From Bubalus kerabau (Eukaryota > Chordata > Mammalia > Artiodactyla > Bovidae): a DNA stretch of 64,000 nucleotides. The translations under genes and the position numbers were made by a program. How positions within the stretch are numbered: the first letter of the stretch is position 1; every line of letters begins with the position of its first letter. Where the stretch lies: assembly GCF_029407905.1 (NCBI RefSeq), contig NC_073628.1, forward strand, positions 51,605,501 through 51,669,500, given 5' to 3'. Shown piece after piece: positions 10,593 through 20,116 of the stretch. The notes beneath the pieces are model-generated. The model did no database searches and was not told the DNA's origin. It was given only the letters and a program-made list of their open reading frames with translations.

Positions 10593-13500
10593 CTACCTCA
10601 TTAGAACTGGTTCAAATGTATTCTTTTTAATGGCTGAATAATACTCCATTGTGTATATGTACCACAGCTTTCTTATCCATTCATCTGCTGATGGACATCT
10701 AGGTTGCTTCCATGTCCTGGCTATAATAAACAGTGCTGCGATGAACATTGGGGTACACGTGTCTCTTTCCCTTCTGGTTTCCTCAGTGTGTATGCCCAGC
10801 AGTGGGATTGCTGGATCATAAGGCAGTTCTATTTCCAGTTTTTTAAGGAATCTCCACGCTGTTCTCCATAGTGGCTGTACTAGTTTGCATTCCCACCAAC
10901 AGTGTAAGAGGGTTCCCTTTTCTCCACACCCTCTCCAGCATTTATTACTTGTAGACTTTTGGATCGCAGCCATTCTGACTGGTGTGAAATGGTACCTCAT
11001 AGTGGTTTTGATTTGCATTTCTCTGATAATGAGTGATGTTGAGCATCTTTTCATGTGTTTGTTAGCCATCTGGATGTCTTCTTTGGAGAAATGTCTATTT
11101 AGTTCTTTGGCCCATTTTTTGATTGGGTCATTTATTTTTCTGGAGTTGAGCTGTAGGAGTTGCTTGTATATTCTTGAGATTAGTTGTTTGTCAGTTGCTT
11201 CATTTGCTATTATCTTCTCCCATTCTGAAGGCTGTCTTTTCACCTTGCTAATAGTTTCCTTTGATGTGCAGAAGCTTTTAAGGTTAATTAGGTCCCATTT
11301 GTTTATTTTTGCTTTTATTTCCAATATTCTGGGAGGTGGGTCATAGAGGATCCTGCTGTGATGTATGTCAGAGAGTGTTTTGCCTATGTTCTCCTCTAGG
11401 AGTTTTATAGTTTCTGGTCTTACGTTTAGATCTTTAATCCATTTTGAGTTTATTTTTGTGTATGGTGTTAGAAAGTGTTCTAGTTTCATTCTTTTACAAG
11501 TGGTTGACCAGAGTTCCCAGCACCACTTGTTAAAGAGATTGTCTTTAATCCATTGTATATTCTTGCCTCCTTTGTCGAAGATAAGGTGTCCATAGGTGCG
11601 TGGATTTATCTCTGGGCTTTCTATTTTGTTCCATTGATCTATATTTCTGTCTTTGTGCCAGTACCATACTGTCTTGATAACTGTGGCTTTGTAGTAGAGC
11701 CTGAAGTCAGGTAGGTTGATTCCTCCAGTTCCATTCTTCTTTCTCAAGATCGCTTTGGCTATTCGAGGTTTTTTGTTTTTCCATACAAATTGTGAAATTA
11801 TTTGTTCTAGCTCTGTGAAGAATGCTGTTGGTAGCTTGATAGGGATTGCATTGAATCTATAGATTGCTTTGGGTAGTATACTCATTTTCACTACATTGAT
11901 TCTTCCAATCCATGAACATGGTATATTTCTCCATCTGTTAGTGTCCTCTTTGATTTCTTTCACCAGTGTTTTATAGTTTTCTATATATAGGTCTTTAGAT
12001 TCTTTAGGTAGATATATTCCTAAGTATTTTATTCTTTCCGTTGCAATGGTGAATGGAATTGTTTCCTTAATTTCTCTTTCTGTTTTCTCATTATTAGTGT
12101 ATAGGAATGCAAGGGATTTCTGTGTGTTGATTTTATATCCTGCAACTTTACTATAGTCATTGATTAGTTCTAGTAATTTTCTGGTGGAGTCTTTAGGGTT
12201 TTCTATGTAGAGGATCATGTCATCTGCAAACAGTGAGAGCTTTACTTCTTCTTTTCCAGTTTGGATTCCTTTTATTTCTTTTTCTGTTCTGATTGCTGTG
12301 GCCAAAACTTCCAAAACTATGTTGAATAGTAATGGTGAAAGTGGGCACCCTTGTCTTGTTCCTGACTTTAGAGGAAATGCTTTCAGTTTTTCACCATTGA
12401 GGATAATGTTTGCTGTGGGTTTGTCATATATAGCTTTGATTATGTTGAGGTATGTTCCTTCTATTCCTGCTTTCTGGAGAGTTTTTATCATAAATGGATG
12501 TTGAATTTTGTCAAAGGCTTTCTCTGCATCTATTGAGATAATCATATGGTTTTTATTTTTCAATTTGTTAATGTGGTGTATTACATTGATTGATTTGCGG
12601 ATATTGAAGAATCCTTGCATCCCTGGGATAAAGCCCACTTGGTCATGGTGTATGATCTTTTTAATGTGTTGTTGGATTCTGATTGCTAGAATTTTGTTAA
12701 GGATTTTTGCATCTATGTTCATCAGTGATATTGGCCTGTAGTTTTCTTTTTTTGTGGGATCTTTGTCAGGTTTTGGTATTAGGGTGATGGTGGCCTCATA
12801 GAATGAGTTTGGAAGTTTACCATCTTCTGCAATTTTCTGGAAGAGTTTGAGCAGGATAGGTGTTAGCTCTTCTCTAAATTTTTGGTAGAATTCAGCTGTG
12901 AAGCCGTCTGGACCTGGGCTTTTGTTTGCTGGAAGATTTTTGATTACAGTTTCAATTTCCGTGCTTGTGATGGGTCTGTTAAGATTTTCTATTTCTTCCT
13001 GATCGAGTTTTGGAAAGTTGTACTTTTCTAAGAATTTGTCCATTTCTTCCTCGTTGTCCATTTTATTGGCATATAATTGTTGATAGTAGTCTCTTATGAT
13101 CCTTTGTATTTCTGTGTTGTCTGTTGTGATCTCTCCATTTTCATTTCTAATTTTATTGATTTGATTTTTCTCCCTTTGTTTCTTGATGAGTCTGGCTAAT
13201 GGTTTGTCAATTTTATTTATCCTTTCAAAGAACCAGCTTTTGGTTTTGTTGATTTTTGCTATGGTCTCTTTTGTTTCTTTTGCATTTATTCCTGCTCTAA
13301 TTTTTAAGATTTCTTTCCTTCTACTAACCCTGGGGTTCTTCATTTCTTCCTTTTCTAGTTGCTTTAGGTGTAGAGTTAGGTTATTTATTTGACTTTTTTC
13401 TTGTTTCTTGAGGTGTGCCTGTATTGCTATGAACTTTCCCCTTAGGACTGCTTTTACCGTGTCCCACAGGTTTTGGGTTGTTGTGTTTTCATTTTCATTC

Positions 13501-14324
13501 GTTTCTATGCAAATTTTGATTTCTTTTTTGATTTCTTCTGTGATTTGTTGGTTATTCAGCAGCGTGTTGTTCAGCCTCCATATGTTGGATTTTTTAATAG
13601 TTTTTCTCCTGTAATTGAGATCTAATCTTACTGCATTGTGGTCAGAAAAGATGCTTGGAATGATTTCTATTTTTTTGAATTTACCAAGGCTAGCTTTATG
13701 GCCCAGGATGTGATCTATCCTGGAGAAGGTTCCATGTGCGCTTGAGAAGAAGGTGAAATTCATTGTTTTGGGATGAAATGTCCTATAGATATCAATTAGG
13801 TCTAACTGGTCTATTGTATCGTTTAAAGTTTGTGTTTCCTTGTTAATTTTCTGTTTAGTTGATCTATCCATAGGTGTGAGTGGGGTATTAAGGTCTCCCA
13901 CTATTATTGTGTTATTGTTAATTTCTTCTTTCATACTTGTTAGCATTTGTCTTACATACTGCGGTGCTCCCGTGGTGGGTGCATATATATTTATAATTGT
14001 TATATCTTCTTCTTGGATTGATCCTTTGATCATTATGTAGTGACCATCTTTGTCTCTTTTCACAGTCTTTGTTTTAAAGTCTATTTTATCTGATATGAGT
14101 ATTGCTACTCCTGCTTTCTTTTGGTCCCTATTCGCATGGAAAATCTTTTTCCAGCCCTTCACTTTCAGTCTGTATGTGTCCCCTGTTTTGAGGTGGGTCT
14201 CTTGTAGACAACATATGCAGGGGTCTTGTTTTTGTATCCATTCAGCCAGTCTTTGTCTTTTGGTTGGGGCATTCAACCCATTTACGTTTAAGGTAATTAC
14301 TGATAAGTATGACCCCGTTGCCAT
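10593..14324 (-). CDS. L1 ORF2p: endonuclease and reverse transcriptase, C-terminally truncated
   Basis: This 1243-residue reading frame encodes the L1 retrotransposition enzyme, which nicks target DNA and primes reverse transcription of its own RNA there. The AP-type endonuclease (about 1-240) shows LNVNGLN, QETHLK, GDLNTPL and the catalytic SDHNAV. The reverse transcriptase (about 430-800) shows PGPDGFTAEFYQ, SIDAEKAFDKIQ, GTRQGCPLSPLLFNI and the metal-binding FADD near residue 700. The C-terminal zinc knuckle CWRGCGEKGTLLHCWWECK is present. The frame ends FEPVLMR-stop. Related copies at 47018-47581 and 57213-58028 read Trp there and continue 28 more residues, so TGG became TAG at 10593-10595. 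The native stop would be at 10506-10508. Confidence 0.97.
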   Translation of the reverse strand: MATGSYLSVITLNVNGLNAPTKRQRLAEWIQKQDPCICCLQETHLKTGDTYRLKVKGWKKIFHANRDQKKAGVAILISDKIDFKTKTVKRDKDGHYIMIKGSIQEEDITIINIYAPTTGAPQYVRQMLTSMKEEINNNTIIVGDLNTPLTPMDRSTKQKINKETQTLNDTIDQLDLIDIYRTFHPKTMNFTFFSSAHGTFSRIDHILGHKASLGKFKKIEIIPSIFSDHNAVRLDLNYRRKTIKKSNIWRLNNTLLNNQQITEEIKKEIKICIETNENENTTTQNLWDTVKAVLRGKFIAIQAHLKKQEKSQINNLTLHLKQLEKEEMKNPRVSRRKEILKIRAGINAKETKETIAKINKTKSWFFERINKIDKPLARLIKKQREKNQINKIRNENGEITTDNTEIQRIIRDYYQQLYANKMDNEEEMDKFLEKYNFPKLDQEEIENLNRPITSTEIETVIKNLPANKSPGPDGFTAEFYQKFREELTPILLKLFQKIAEDGKLPNSFYEATITLIPKPDKDPTKKENYRPISLMNIDAKILNKILAIRIQQHIKKIIHHDQVGFIPGMQGFFNIRKSINVIHHINKLKNKNHMIISIDAEKAFDKIQHPFMIKTLQKAGIEGTYLNIIKAIYDKPTANIILNGEKLKAFPLKSGTRQGCPLSPLLFNIVLEVLATAIRTEKEIKGIQTGKEEVKLSLFADDMILYIENPKDSTRKLLELINDYSKVAGYKINTQKSLAFLYTNNEKTEREIKETIPFTIATERIKYLGIYLPKESKDLYIENYKTLVKEIKEDTNRWRNIPCSWIGRINVVKMSILPKAIYRFNAIPIKLPTAFFTELEQIISQFVWKNKKPRIAKAILRKKNGTGGINLPDFRLYYKATVIKTVWYWHKDRNIDQWNKIESPEINPRTYGHLIFDKGGKNIQWIKDNLFNKWCWELWSTTCKRMKLEHFLTPYTKINSKWIKDLNVRPETIKLLEENIGKTLSDIHHSRILYDPPPRILEIKAKINKWDLINLKSFCTSKETISKVKRQPSEWEKIIANEATDKQLISRIYKQLLQLNSRKINDPIKKWAKELNRHFSKEDIQMANKHMKRCSTSLIIREMQIKTTMRYHFTPVRMAAIQKSTSNKCWRGCGEKGTLLHCWWECKLVQPLWRTAWRFLKKLEIELPYDPAIPLLGIHTEETRRERDTCTPMFIAALFIIARTWKQPRCPSADEWIRKLWYIYTMEYYSAIKKNTFEPVLMR

Positions 14325-14375
14325 TTACTTTATTGTTTTGGGTTCGAATTTATACACCATTTTTGTGTTTCCTGT

Positions 14376-15302
14376 CTAGAGAATATCCTTTAGTATTTGT
14401 TGGAGAGCTGGTTTGGTGGTGCAGAATTCTCTCAGCTTTTGCTTGTCTGAAAAGCTTTTGATTTCTCCTTCATACTTGAATGAGATCCTTGCTGGGTACA
14501 ATAATCTGGGCTGTAGGTTATTTTCTTTCATCATTTTAAGTATGTCTTGCCATTCCCTCCTGGCTTGAAGAGTTTCTATTGAAAGATCAGCTGTTATCCT
14601 TATGGGAATTCCCTTGTGTGTTATTTGTTGTTTTTCCCTTGCTGCTTTTAATATTTGTTCTTTGTGTTTGATCGTTGTTAATTTGATTACTATGTGTCTT
14701 GGGGTGTTTTGCCTTGGGTTTATCCTGTTTGGGACTCTCTGGTTTTCTTGGACTTGGGTGATTATTTCCTTCCCCATTTTAGGGAAGTTTTCAACTATTA
14801 TCTCCTCAAGTATTTTCTCATGGTCTTTCTTTTTGTCTTCTTCTTCTGGGATCCCTATGATTCGAATGTTGTAGCGTTTAATATTGTCCTGGAGGTCTCT
14901 GAGATTGTCCTCATTTCTTTTAATTCGTTTTTCTTTTATCCTCTCTGATTCATTTATTTCTACCATTCTATCTTCTAATTCACTAATCCTATCTTCTGCC
15001 TCTGTTATTCTACTATTTGTTGCCTCCAGAGTGTTTTTAATTTCACTTATTGCATTATTCATTATATATTGACTCTTTTTTATTTCTTCTAAGTCCTTGT
15101 TAAACCTTTCTTGCATCTTCTCAATCCTTGCCTCCAGGCTATTTATCTGTGATTCCATTTTAATTTCAAGATTTTGGATCAATTTCACTATCATTATTCG
15201 GAATTCTTTATCAGGTAGATTCCCTATCTCTTCCTCTTTTGTTTGGTTTGGTGGGCATTTATCCTGTTCCTTTATCTGCTGGGTATTCCTCTGTCTCTTC
15301 AT
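14376..15302 (-). CDS. L1 ORF1p, RNA-binding trimeric chaperone
   Basis: This intact 308-residue frame encodes the L1 nucleic-acid chaperone that packages L1 RNA in cytoplasmic particles. Residues from about 40 to 140 form a long coiled coil rich in Glu, Lys and Ile heptads (for example RITEAEDRISELEDRM). An RRM-like domain follows (KRYNIRIIGIPEEE to TPRHIVIKL), then a C-terminal domain with the conserved ARREW and a KPALQQILKDIL end. The human protein is slightly longer (338 residues), the difference lying at the N-terminus. The start ATG has A at -3. It precedes ORF2 by 51 bp, the usual bicistronic layout. Confidence 0.96.
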   Translation of the reverse strand: MKRQRNTQQIKEQDKCPPNQTKEEEIGNLPDKEFRIMIVKLIQNLEIKMESQINSLEARIEKMQERFNKDLEEIKKSQYIMNNAISEIKNTLEATNSRITEAEDRISELEDRMVEINESERIKEKRIKRNEDNLRDLQDNIKRYNIRIIGIPEEEDKKKDHEKILEEIIVENFPKMGKEIITQVQENQRVPNRINPRQNTPRHIVIKLTTIKHKEQILKAAREKQQITHKGIPIRITADLSIETLQARREWQDILKMMKENNLQPRLLYPARISFKYEGEIKSFSDKQKLREFCTTKPALQQILKDIL

Positions 15303-15849
15303 CTTGTTTAAATTGCTGAGTTTGGGGTGTCCTTTCTGTATTCTGGCAGTTTGTGGAGTTCTCTTTATTGTGGCGTTTCCTCGCTGTGTGTGGGTTTGTA
15401 CAGGTGGCTTGTCAAGGTTTCCTGGTTAGGGAAGCTTGTGTCGATGTTCTGGTGGATGGAGCTGTATTTCTTCTCTCTGGAGTGTAATGAAATGTCCAGT
15501 AATGAGTTATGAGATGTCTATGGTTTTGGGGTGACTTTGGGCAGCCTGTATCTTGAAGCTCAGGGCTGTGTTCCTTTGTTGCTGGAGAATTTGCTTGTTA
15601 TGTCTTTCCCTGGAACTTGTTGGCCCTTGTGTGGTGCTTGGTTTCAGTGTCGGTATGGAGGCGTTTGATGAGCTCCTGTCAATTAATGTTCCTTGGAGTC
15701 AGGAGTTCCCTGGAGTCAGGGTTTGGACTTAAGCCTCCTACTTCCAGTTATCGGCCTTAATTTTACAGTAGTTTCAAAACTTCTCCTTCTGTACAGCACC
15801 ACTGATAAAACATCTACGTTAAAGATGAAAAGTTTCTCTACTGTGAGGC

Positions 15850-16300
15850 TCACTCAGAGAGGTTCACAGCGTTACATGGAGAAGAGAAGAGGGAGGAGGG
15901 AGTTAGAGGTGACCCAAATGAGATGAGGTGGAATCAATAGTGGAGAGAGTGGGCTAGCCAGTAGTCACTTCCTTGTGTGCACTCCACAACTGGACCGCTC
16001 AGAGATGTTCACGGAGTTATACAGGGAAGAGAAGAAGGAGGCAGGAGACAGAGGTGGCCAGAAGGATAAAAGGGGGAAATGAAAAGGAGGGAGACAGATC
16101 CAGCCCGTAATCAGTTCCTTAAGTGTTCTCCACTGTCTGGAACACACAGAAATTCACAGAGTTGGGTAGAGTAGAGAGGGGTTAGGGAGGAGATACAGGT
16201 GACCTGGTGGAGAAAATGGAGAGTCCAAAGGGAGAGAGAGCAGTCAAGCCATTAATCTCGTACACTAGTGAAAAATGGGTCCTGAAGATTGGGTTCTTAA
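15850..16300 (-). repeat. Tandem array of about 147-bp units in L1 5'UTR
   Basis: Three diverged units begin near 15852, 15999 and 16144. Each has a GTTCACAG-like or ATTCACAG-like start, a purine-rich GAAGAGAAG stretch, a GGTGAC or GGTGGCC block, and a CACTAG/GTCAGTTCC-like end. Confidence 0.7.
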
Positions 16301-16925
16301 AGGTACAAAATTGGTAACAAATACATAAAAACAAAAATTAGAAATCTAGAGTAGAGTTTGGAATTTCAAAAATGCGATGTTAATGAAAAGAAGAAGGAAA
16401 AGAAAGAGAGAAAAAACGAATAAAGAAAAACAAACAAGGTCGTGAAAGTAATAAAGAAACTACAGGTACAAAATTGATAACTAATACCAAAAAGCAAAAA
16501 TTAAAAATCTAGAGTAGAGTTTGGAATTTCAAAAATACAACGTTAAAAAAAAAAAAAAGAAGAAGAAGAAGAAAAATAAAGAGAGAAAGCAAACAAACCA
16601 ACAAAAACAATGTCGCAAAAATTATAAAGAAAATACAGGTACAAGATTGATATCAAATACCAAAAAGCATAAATTAAAAATCTTGAGTAGAGTTTGGAAT
16701 TGCAGATATACGATGTTATATAAAAGAAGAAAAGAAAGAAACAGAGGAAAAAAAAAGTCACAGAAATTATGAAAAAAACTATAGGTACAAAATTGATAAC
16801 ATATATCAAAAGGCTAAAATTAAAAATCTAGAGTAGAATTTGGAATTTCAAAAATACAATGTTAAAGAAAAGAAGAAAAAGAAAAAAGAAAAAAAAAAAA
16901 CCACGGTCAAAAAATTATAAAATAT
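16301..16925 (-). repeat. Tandem array of four A/T-rich units in L1 5'UTR
   Basis: Four units begin with AGGTACAA at 16301, 16464, 16637 and 16783. Each contains AAAAATCTAGAGTAGAGTTT or a near variant, then a GAAGAAGAAA-rich run. The spacing is 163, 173 and 146 bp, so the units vary in their A-rich part. Confidence 0.85.
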
Positions 16926-18861
16926 ATATATGAAGTTTGCTGAAGAAGAAAAAAAAAAATAGGGTCTTTTTTTTTTTTTTTGCAAAGTAATAGTTATAAA
17001 AGTGAAAATTAAAGGACAATAGAGGACTTAAAAAAATTTTTTTTTAATTAAAAAAAAAAAAGGAAAGAAAGATTGATCGTAAAAATAGTAAAAATATATC
17101 TAGGTCTTTCTCTGGTTTTGTTGTGAGTATTGTGGGTTCAGTTCATTTTTGGCAGTTCCTTAGTCCGACATATTTCTCAAGATCTATAGGCCCCTTCCTA
17201 TGTAATCCGTAGTAACCACAGGGTTTTAATCTATGGCCTGTAGCTTCCAAGGCGTTTCCCTCTGTTATAGCTTCTTCTGTTTGCTGGTCTCTTCAGTGTC
17301 TGGTTCCCGCCCTGACACAAAGGGGACGGTGGAGGACACTATTTTTTTTAATTTTATTTAGGCTCACTTGTTCAGCCGCGCTGTGGGGAGGGAGGGAGGG
17401 ATGCTGCAAACAGATAACACTGGTGTGCGCTCACAGTGCCTCAGCCACACTGGGTCTGCCCCCGCTCACGGCGCGTGTAGCCTCCCTGCCCACACTGCTT
17501 GGGCTCTAGGTTGTTCCGCCGGGAACAATCAGAGGCCGGCCCTGGGCTGAGCTCCCAGGTCCAAGCCGCTCAGGTTCAGGCACTCGGGTAGTCCTCAGAG
17601 GCGCAGACTCGGTTGGGCCTGCATTTTGTGCTCTTCCCAGATCCGAGCAGCTCAGGTGACGAGGTGTTTGGCGGGCGCCAATGCTGCGACTTATCGCCTC
17701 CCCGCCACTCGGTTATCTGGGTGTAAAACCGGCGCACCTTCTCAGGCAGATGTTGACCGTCCAGACCCCCAAGAAGTTTTAGTTAGCAAAGAAGCCTGCT
17801 TACAGTTTTATAGATAGTGTCTCTCTGGGGCTGCGATTGCCCCCTTCCGGCTCTGGCTGCCTGTCACCGGAGGGGGAAGGTCTGCAGCCGGCTATCTCTG
17901 TTCAGTCCTTTGTTCTGTGCGCGGGCCTGGCGGTGTCTTAGGTTAGGGCTGGCTTTTCGCGTGGTAGATATCCCACAGTCTGGTTTGCTAGCCCATATTA
18001 TTTCGCTCAGATAGCGCTCAGGACATTCGGCCCGATTCTTACTCTAAGGGACACAGCCCGCGCCGCACTTCCCTGCCCAGCCCCCGCTTGCTAATGCCGT
18101 GTGCAGGCGTCTGCGCTGCTTCTCCGCTGGGGGAGTTACCGTAGGGCTCACAATCCGCGATTTTTAATTGTTTATTTTTTTTTCCCCTCCCTTTTATGTT
18201 GCCCTCTGTGCTTCCAAAGCTCGGCACAGATTCGGCAGTGAGAGGGTTTCCTGGTGTTTGGAAACTTCTCTCTTTTTAAGACTCCCTTCCCGGGACGGAA
18301 CTCCGTCCCTCCCTCTTTTGTCTCTTTTTTTGTCTTTTATATTTTTTCCTACCTCCTTTCGAAGAGTTGGGCTGCTTTTCTGGGTGCCTGATGTCCTCTG
18401 CCGGCATTCAGAAGTTGTTTTATGGAATTTACTCGACGTTTAAATGCTCTTTTGATGAATTTGTGGGGGAGAAAGTGTTCTCCCCGTCCTACTCCTCCGC
18501 CATCTTGGCTCCTCCTCCACTGATTTGTTTTTGTCTCTATAGTTTTGCCTTTTCTGAAGTGTCTTATAAATGAAATCATACAGCCTATAGCATTATTAAT
18601 CTGGCTTGTTTCATTTTGTATTGGCATTTAAAGTGCATCCACCACATTGTATAAGCCATGTGTTCCATCCTGTTGTTGAAGTATTCCATTGTATGAATGT
18701 ATTGCAGTTTGTTTACTTGTTCCCCTATTGAGGGACATTTGGGTTGTTTCCAGTTTGGGGTTATTAAAAATAAAGTCATTATAAACATTTGTGAACATGC
18801 TTTCATGTGAACATAAGTTTTTCCTTTCCCTTGAGAAAATACCTAGGGGGTAGATTGCTAG

Positions 18862-19075
18862 TTGTTGTTGTTAAGTTGCTAAGTTGTATTTCACTCTTTG
18901 CAACCCTGTGGACTGTATCCTGCAAGACTCCTCTGTCCATGGAATTCTCCAGGCAAGAATACTTGAGTGGGCTGCCATTTCTTTCTCCAGGGGATCTTCC
19001 TGACCTAGGGATCGAACTCATGTCTCCTGGGTTGGCCGGTGGATTCTTTACCACTGAGCAACCAGGCCAGGTGGT
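18862..19075 (-). mobile_element. Bov-tA SINE
   Basis: A reverse-complement Bov-tA with a TTGTTGTTGTTAAG tail lies at the left, and a CTGAGCAACCAGGCCAGGTG head at the right. It is inserted in the old L1M. Confidence 0.85.
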
Positions 19076-19234
19076 ACATATATGATTAACTTCAAGAAAA
19101 CTTCCAAACTGTGTTACAGAGAGACAGTACACTTTTCTCTCCTATCAGACATGTATGAGGCTACCACTTTTCCACATCCACCTGAACACTGGCTATCTTT
19201 CATTCTTATTTTTTCTTAGCCATCCATTTAAGCA

Positions 19235-19311
19235 TTGGGTTGACCACAAAGTTCGTTCACGTTTTTCAATACTATCTTATGAAAACTGAATGAACTTTTT
19301 GGCCAACCCAA
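19235..19311. mobile_element. Mariner-derived MITE (about 80 bp palindrome)
   Basis: The left end TTGGGTTGACCACAAAGTTC and the right end GAACTTTTTGGCCAACCCAA are inverted repeats of each other. This fits the ruminant mariner (BTMAR-type) MITE. There is no transposase, so it is non-autonomous. It sits in old L1M sequence. Confidence 0.85.
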
Positions 19312-19564
19312 TATATATTGGTATCTCATTGTTTTTCATTTGCATTTTCCTAATGGCTAATGATATTGAGTATCTTTTCATATGCTTTTCTATCATCTGC
19401 CATCTGTAAATCTCCAAAGTTGTAGAATTCATGGATAGTTGTTCATAACATTCCTTTACTATCCTTTTTAATGTCTATAAAGTCTTAGTGATAGACCCCC
19501 TTTCATCTCTGATATTTGTAATCTGTGGGTTTTTTTTCCCCTCTGTCAGTTTGTCTAGAGTTTT

Positions 19565-19985
19565 GCTGCATAACAAATTCACCCTAAGATGTAGTGCCCT
19601 AAAGCAACACTCTTATTATCTCACAATCTCTCTGGGTTAGGCTGGAAAGAGTTTAGCTCATTGATTCTGATTCAGTATCTCTTGTGAGGGCACAATCAAG
19701 ATGTCAACTGGAGTTACAGTCATCAGGTTTGATAGCAGCTGGAGGATCCATTTCCAAGCTCACTCACAGGACTAGGGGCCAGAGGCTTCAGTTCTTGACC
19801 GTGACATGGGAGCTGGCTTCCCTAGAGTGAGTGATCCAGTGGGACAGAGAGAAAGGGAAGCAGAATGCCATTTGCTTCTGCCATATGCTGGTGGCTTCAA
19901 GGACCAACCGTCAGACAGTAATGTGAGAGGGGACTACCAAGGTACTGAGTACCAGGAGACAGGGATCACTGGGGACCAGCACAGG
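19565..19985. repeat. Old mammalian interspersed repeat, family not assigned
   Basis: CTGCATAACAAATTCACCC, ATTATCTCACAATCTCTCTG and the later ACCAGGAGACAGGGATCACT are segments I recognise from a common ancient mammalian repeat. I cannot name it safely. Confidence 0.5.
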
Positions 19986-20116
19986 TTGGTTTCCATACAG
20001 TTCATCAATGTTACTGATTTGTTCAAAGAACCAGCTTTTGGTTTATCTTTATTATGTTTGTATTCTTCATTTAATTGATTTCTGCTCTTATCTTTATTAT
20101 TTCCTTCTACCTGCAG

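Larger units (their letters stand above)
10141..18516 (-). mobile_element. Full-length ruminant L1 (L1-BT type), 8.4 kb
   Basis: A complete L1 is inserted antisense to HEPHL1. It is flanked by the 10-bp target-site duplication CCACTGATTT at 10131-10140 and 18517-18526. Read on the minus strand it has a 3.2 kb 5'UTR beginning AGGAGGAGCCAAGATGGC, ORF1 (15302-14376), a 51-bp spacer, ORF2 (14324-10593), a 3'UTR and a poly(A) tail (T-rich at 10141-10170). The 8,376 bp length fits the known bovine L1. Its near-perfect ORFs and close match to the L1 at 1-1199 indicate recent insertion. Only one clear coding lesion is visible, an ORF2 nonsense codon. Confidence 0.96.
15303..18516 (-). promoter_or_regulatory. 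L1 5'UTR with internal promoter and tandem arrays
   Basis: This is the 3.2 kb leader of the L1. It starts (minus strand) with a YY1-type GCCAAGATGGC motif at 18500-18510, which in L1s positions the internal pol II promoter. Nearest the start is a CpG-containing 1.2 kb block shared with 1-1199. Nearer ORF1 it contains two tandem arrays: about 147-bp units at 15850-16300 and about 145-175-bp A/T-rich units at 16301-16925. Promoter activity is inferred from L1 biology. Confidence 0.8.
9985..19420 (-). repeat. Ancient L1M LINE, split by later insertions
   Basis: Segments 9985-10130, 18527-18860, 19076-19234 and 19312-19420 read as one old minus-strand L1 3' region. The piece ending CCCCTGGCAACCACTGATTT continues directly as GTTTTTGTCTCTATAG on the other side of the young L1. 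Within it lie the young L1 (10141-18516), a Bov-tA (18862-19075) and a MITE (19235-19311). Confidence 0.75.
8685..20116 (+). other. HEPHL1: HEPHL1 intron enlarged by a full-length L1
   Basis: The intron is 11,432 bp long. The L1 at 10141-18516 contributes 8,376 bp, so the ancestral intron was about 3.05 kb. The rest is an old L1M split by the new L1, Bov-tA copies, a mariner-derived MITE, and a pyrimidine-rich run at 9072-9130. I see no cryptic coding exon. Confidence 0.85.

Noticed and set aside
11365..15429. Plus-strand open frames across the L1 coding region
   Set aside because: They are antisense shadows of ORF1 and ORF2, rich in Phe, Leu and Ser as expected from complementing Lys- and Glu-rich codons.
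16301..16925. Regularly spaced repeats that could suggest a CRISPR array
   Set aside because: The units are 146-173 bp, A/T-rich, mutually diverged and within a mammalian L1 5'UTR. There are no short identical repeats with unique spacers.
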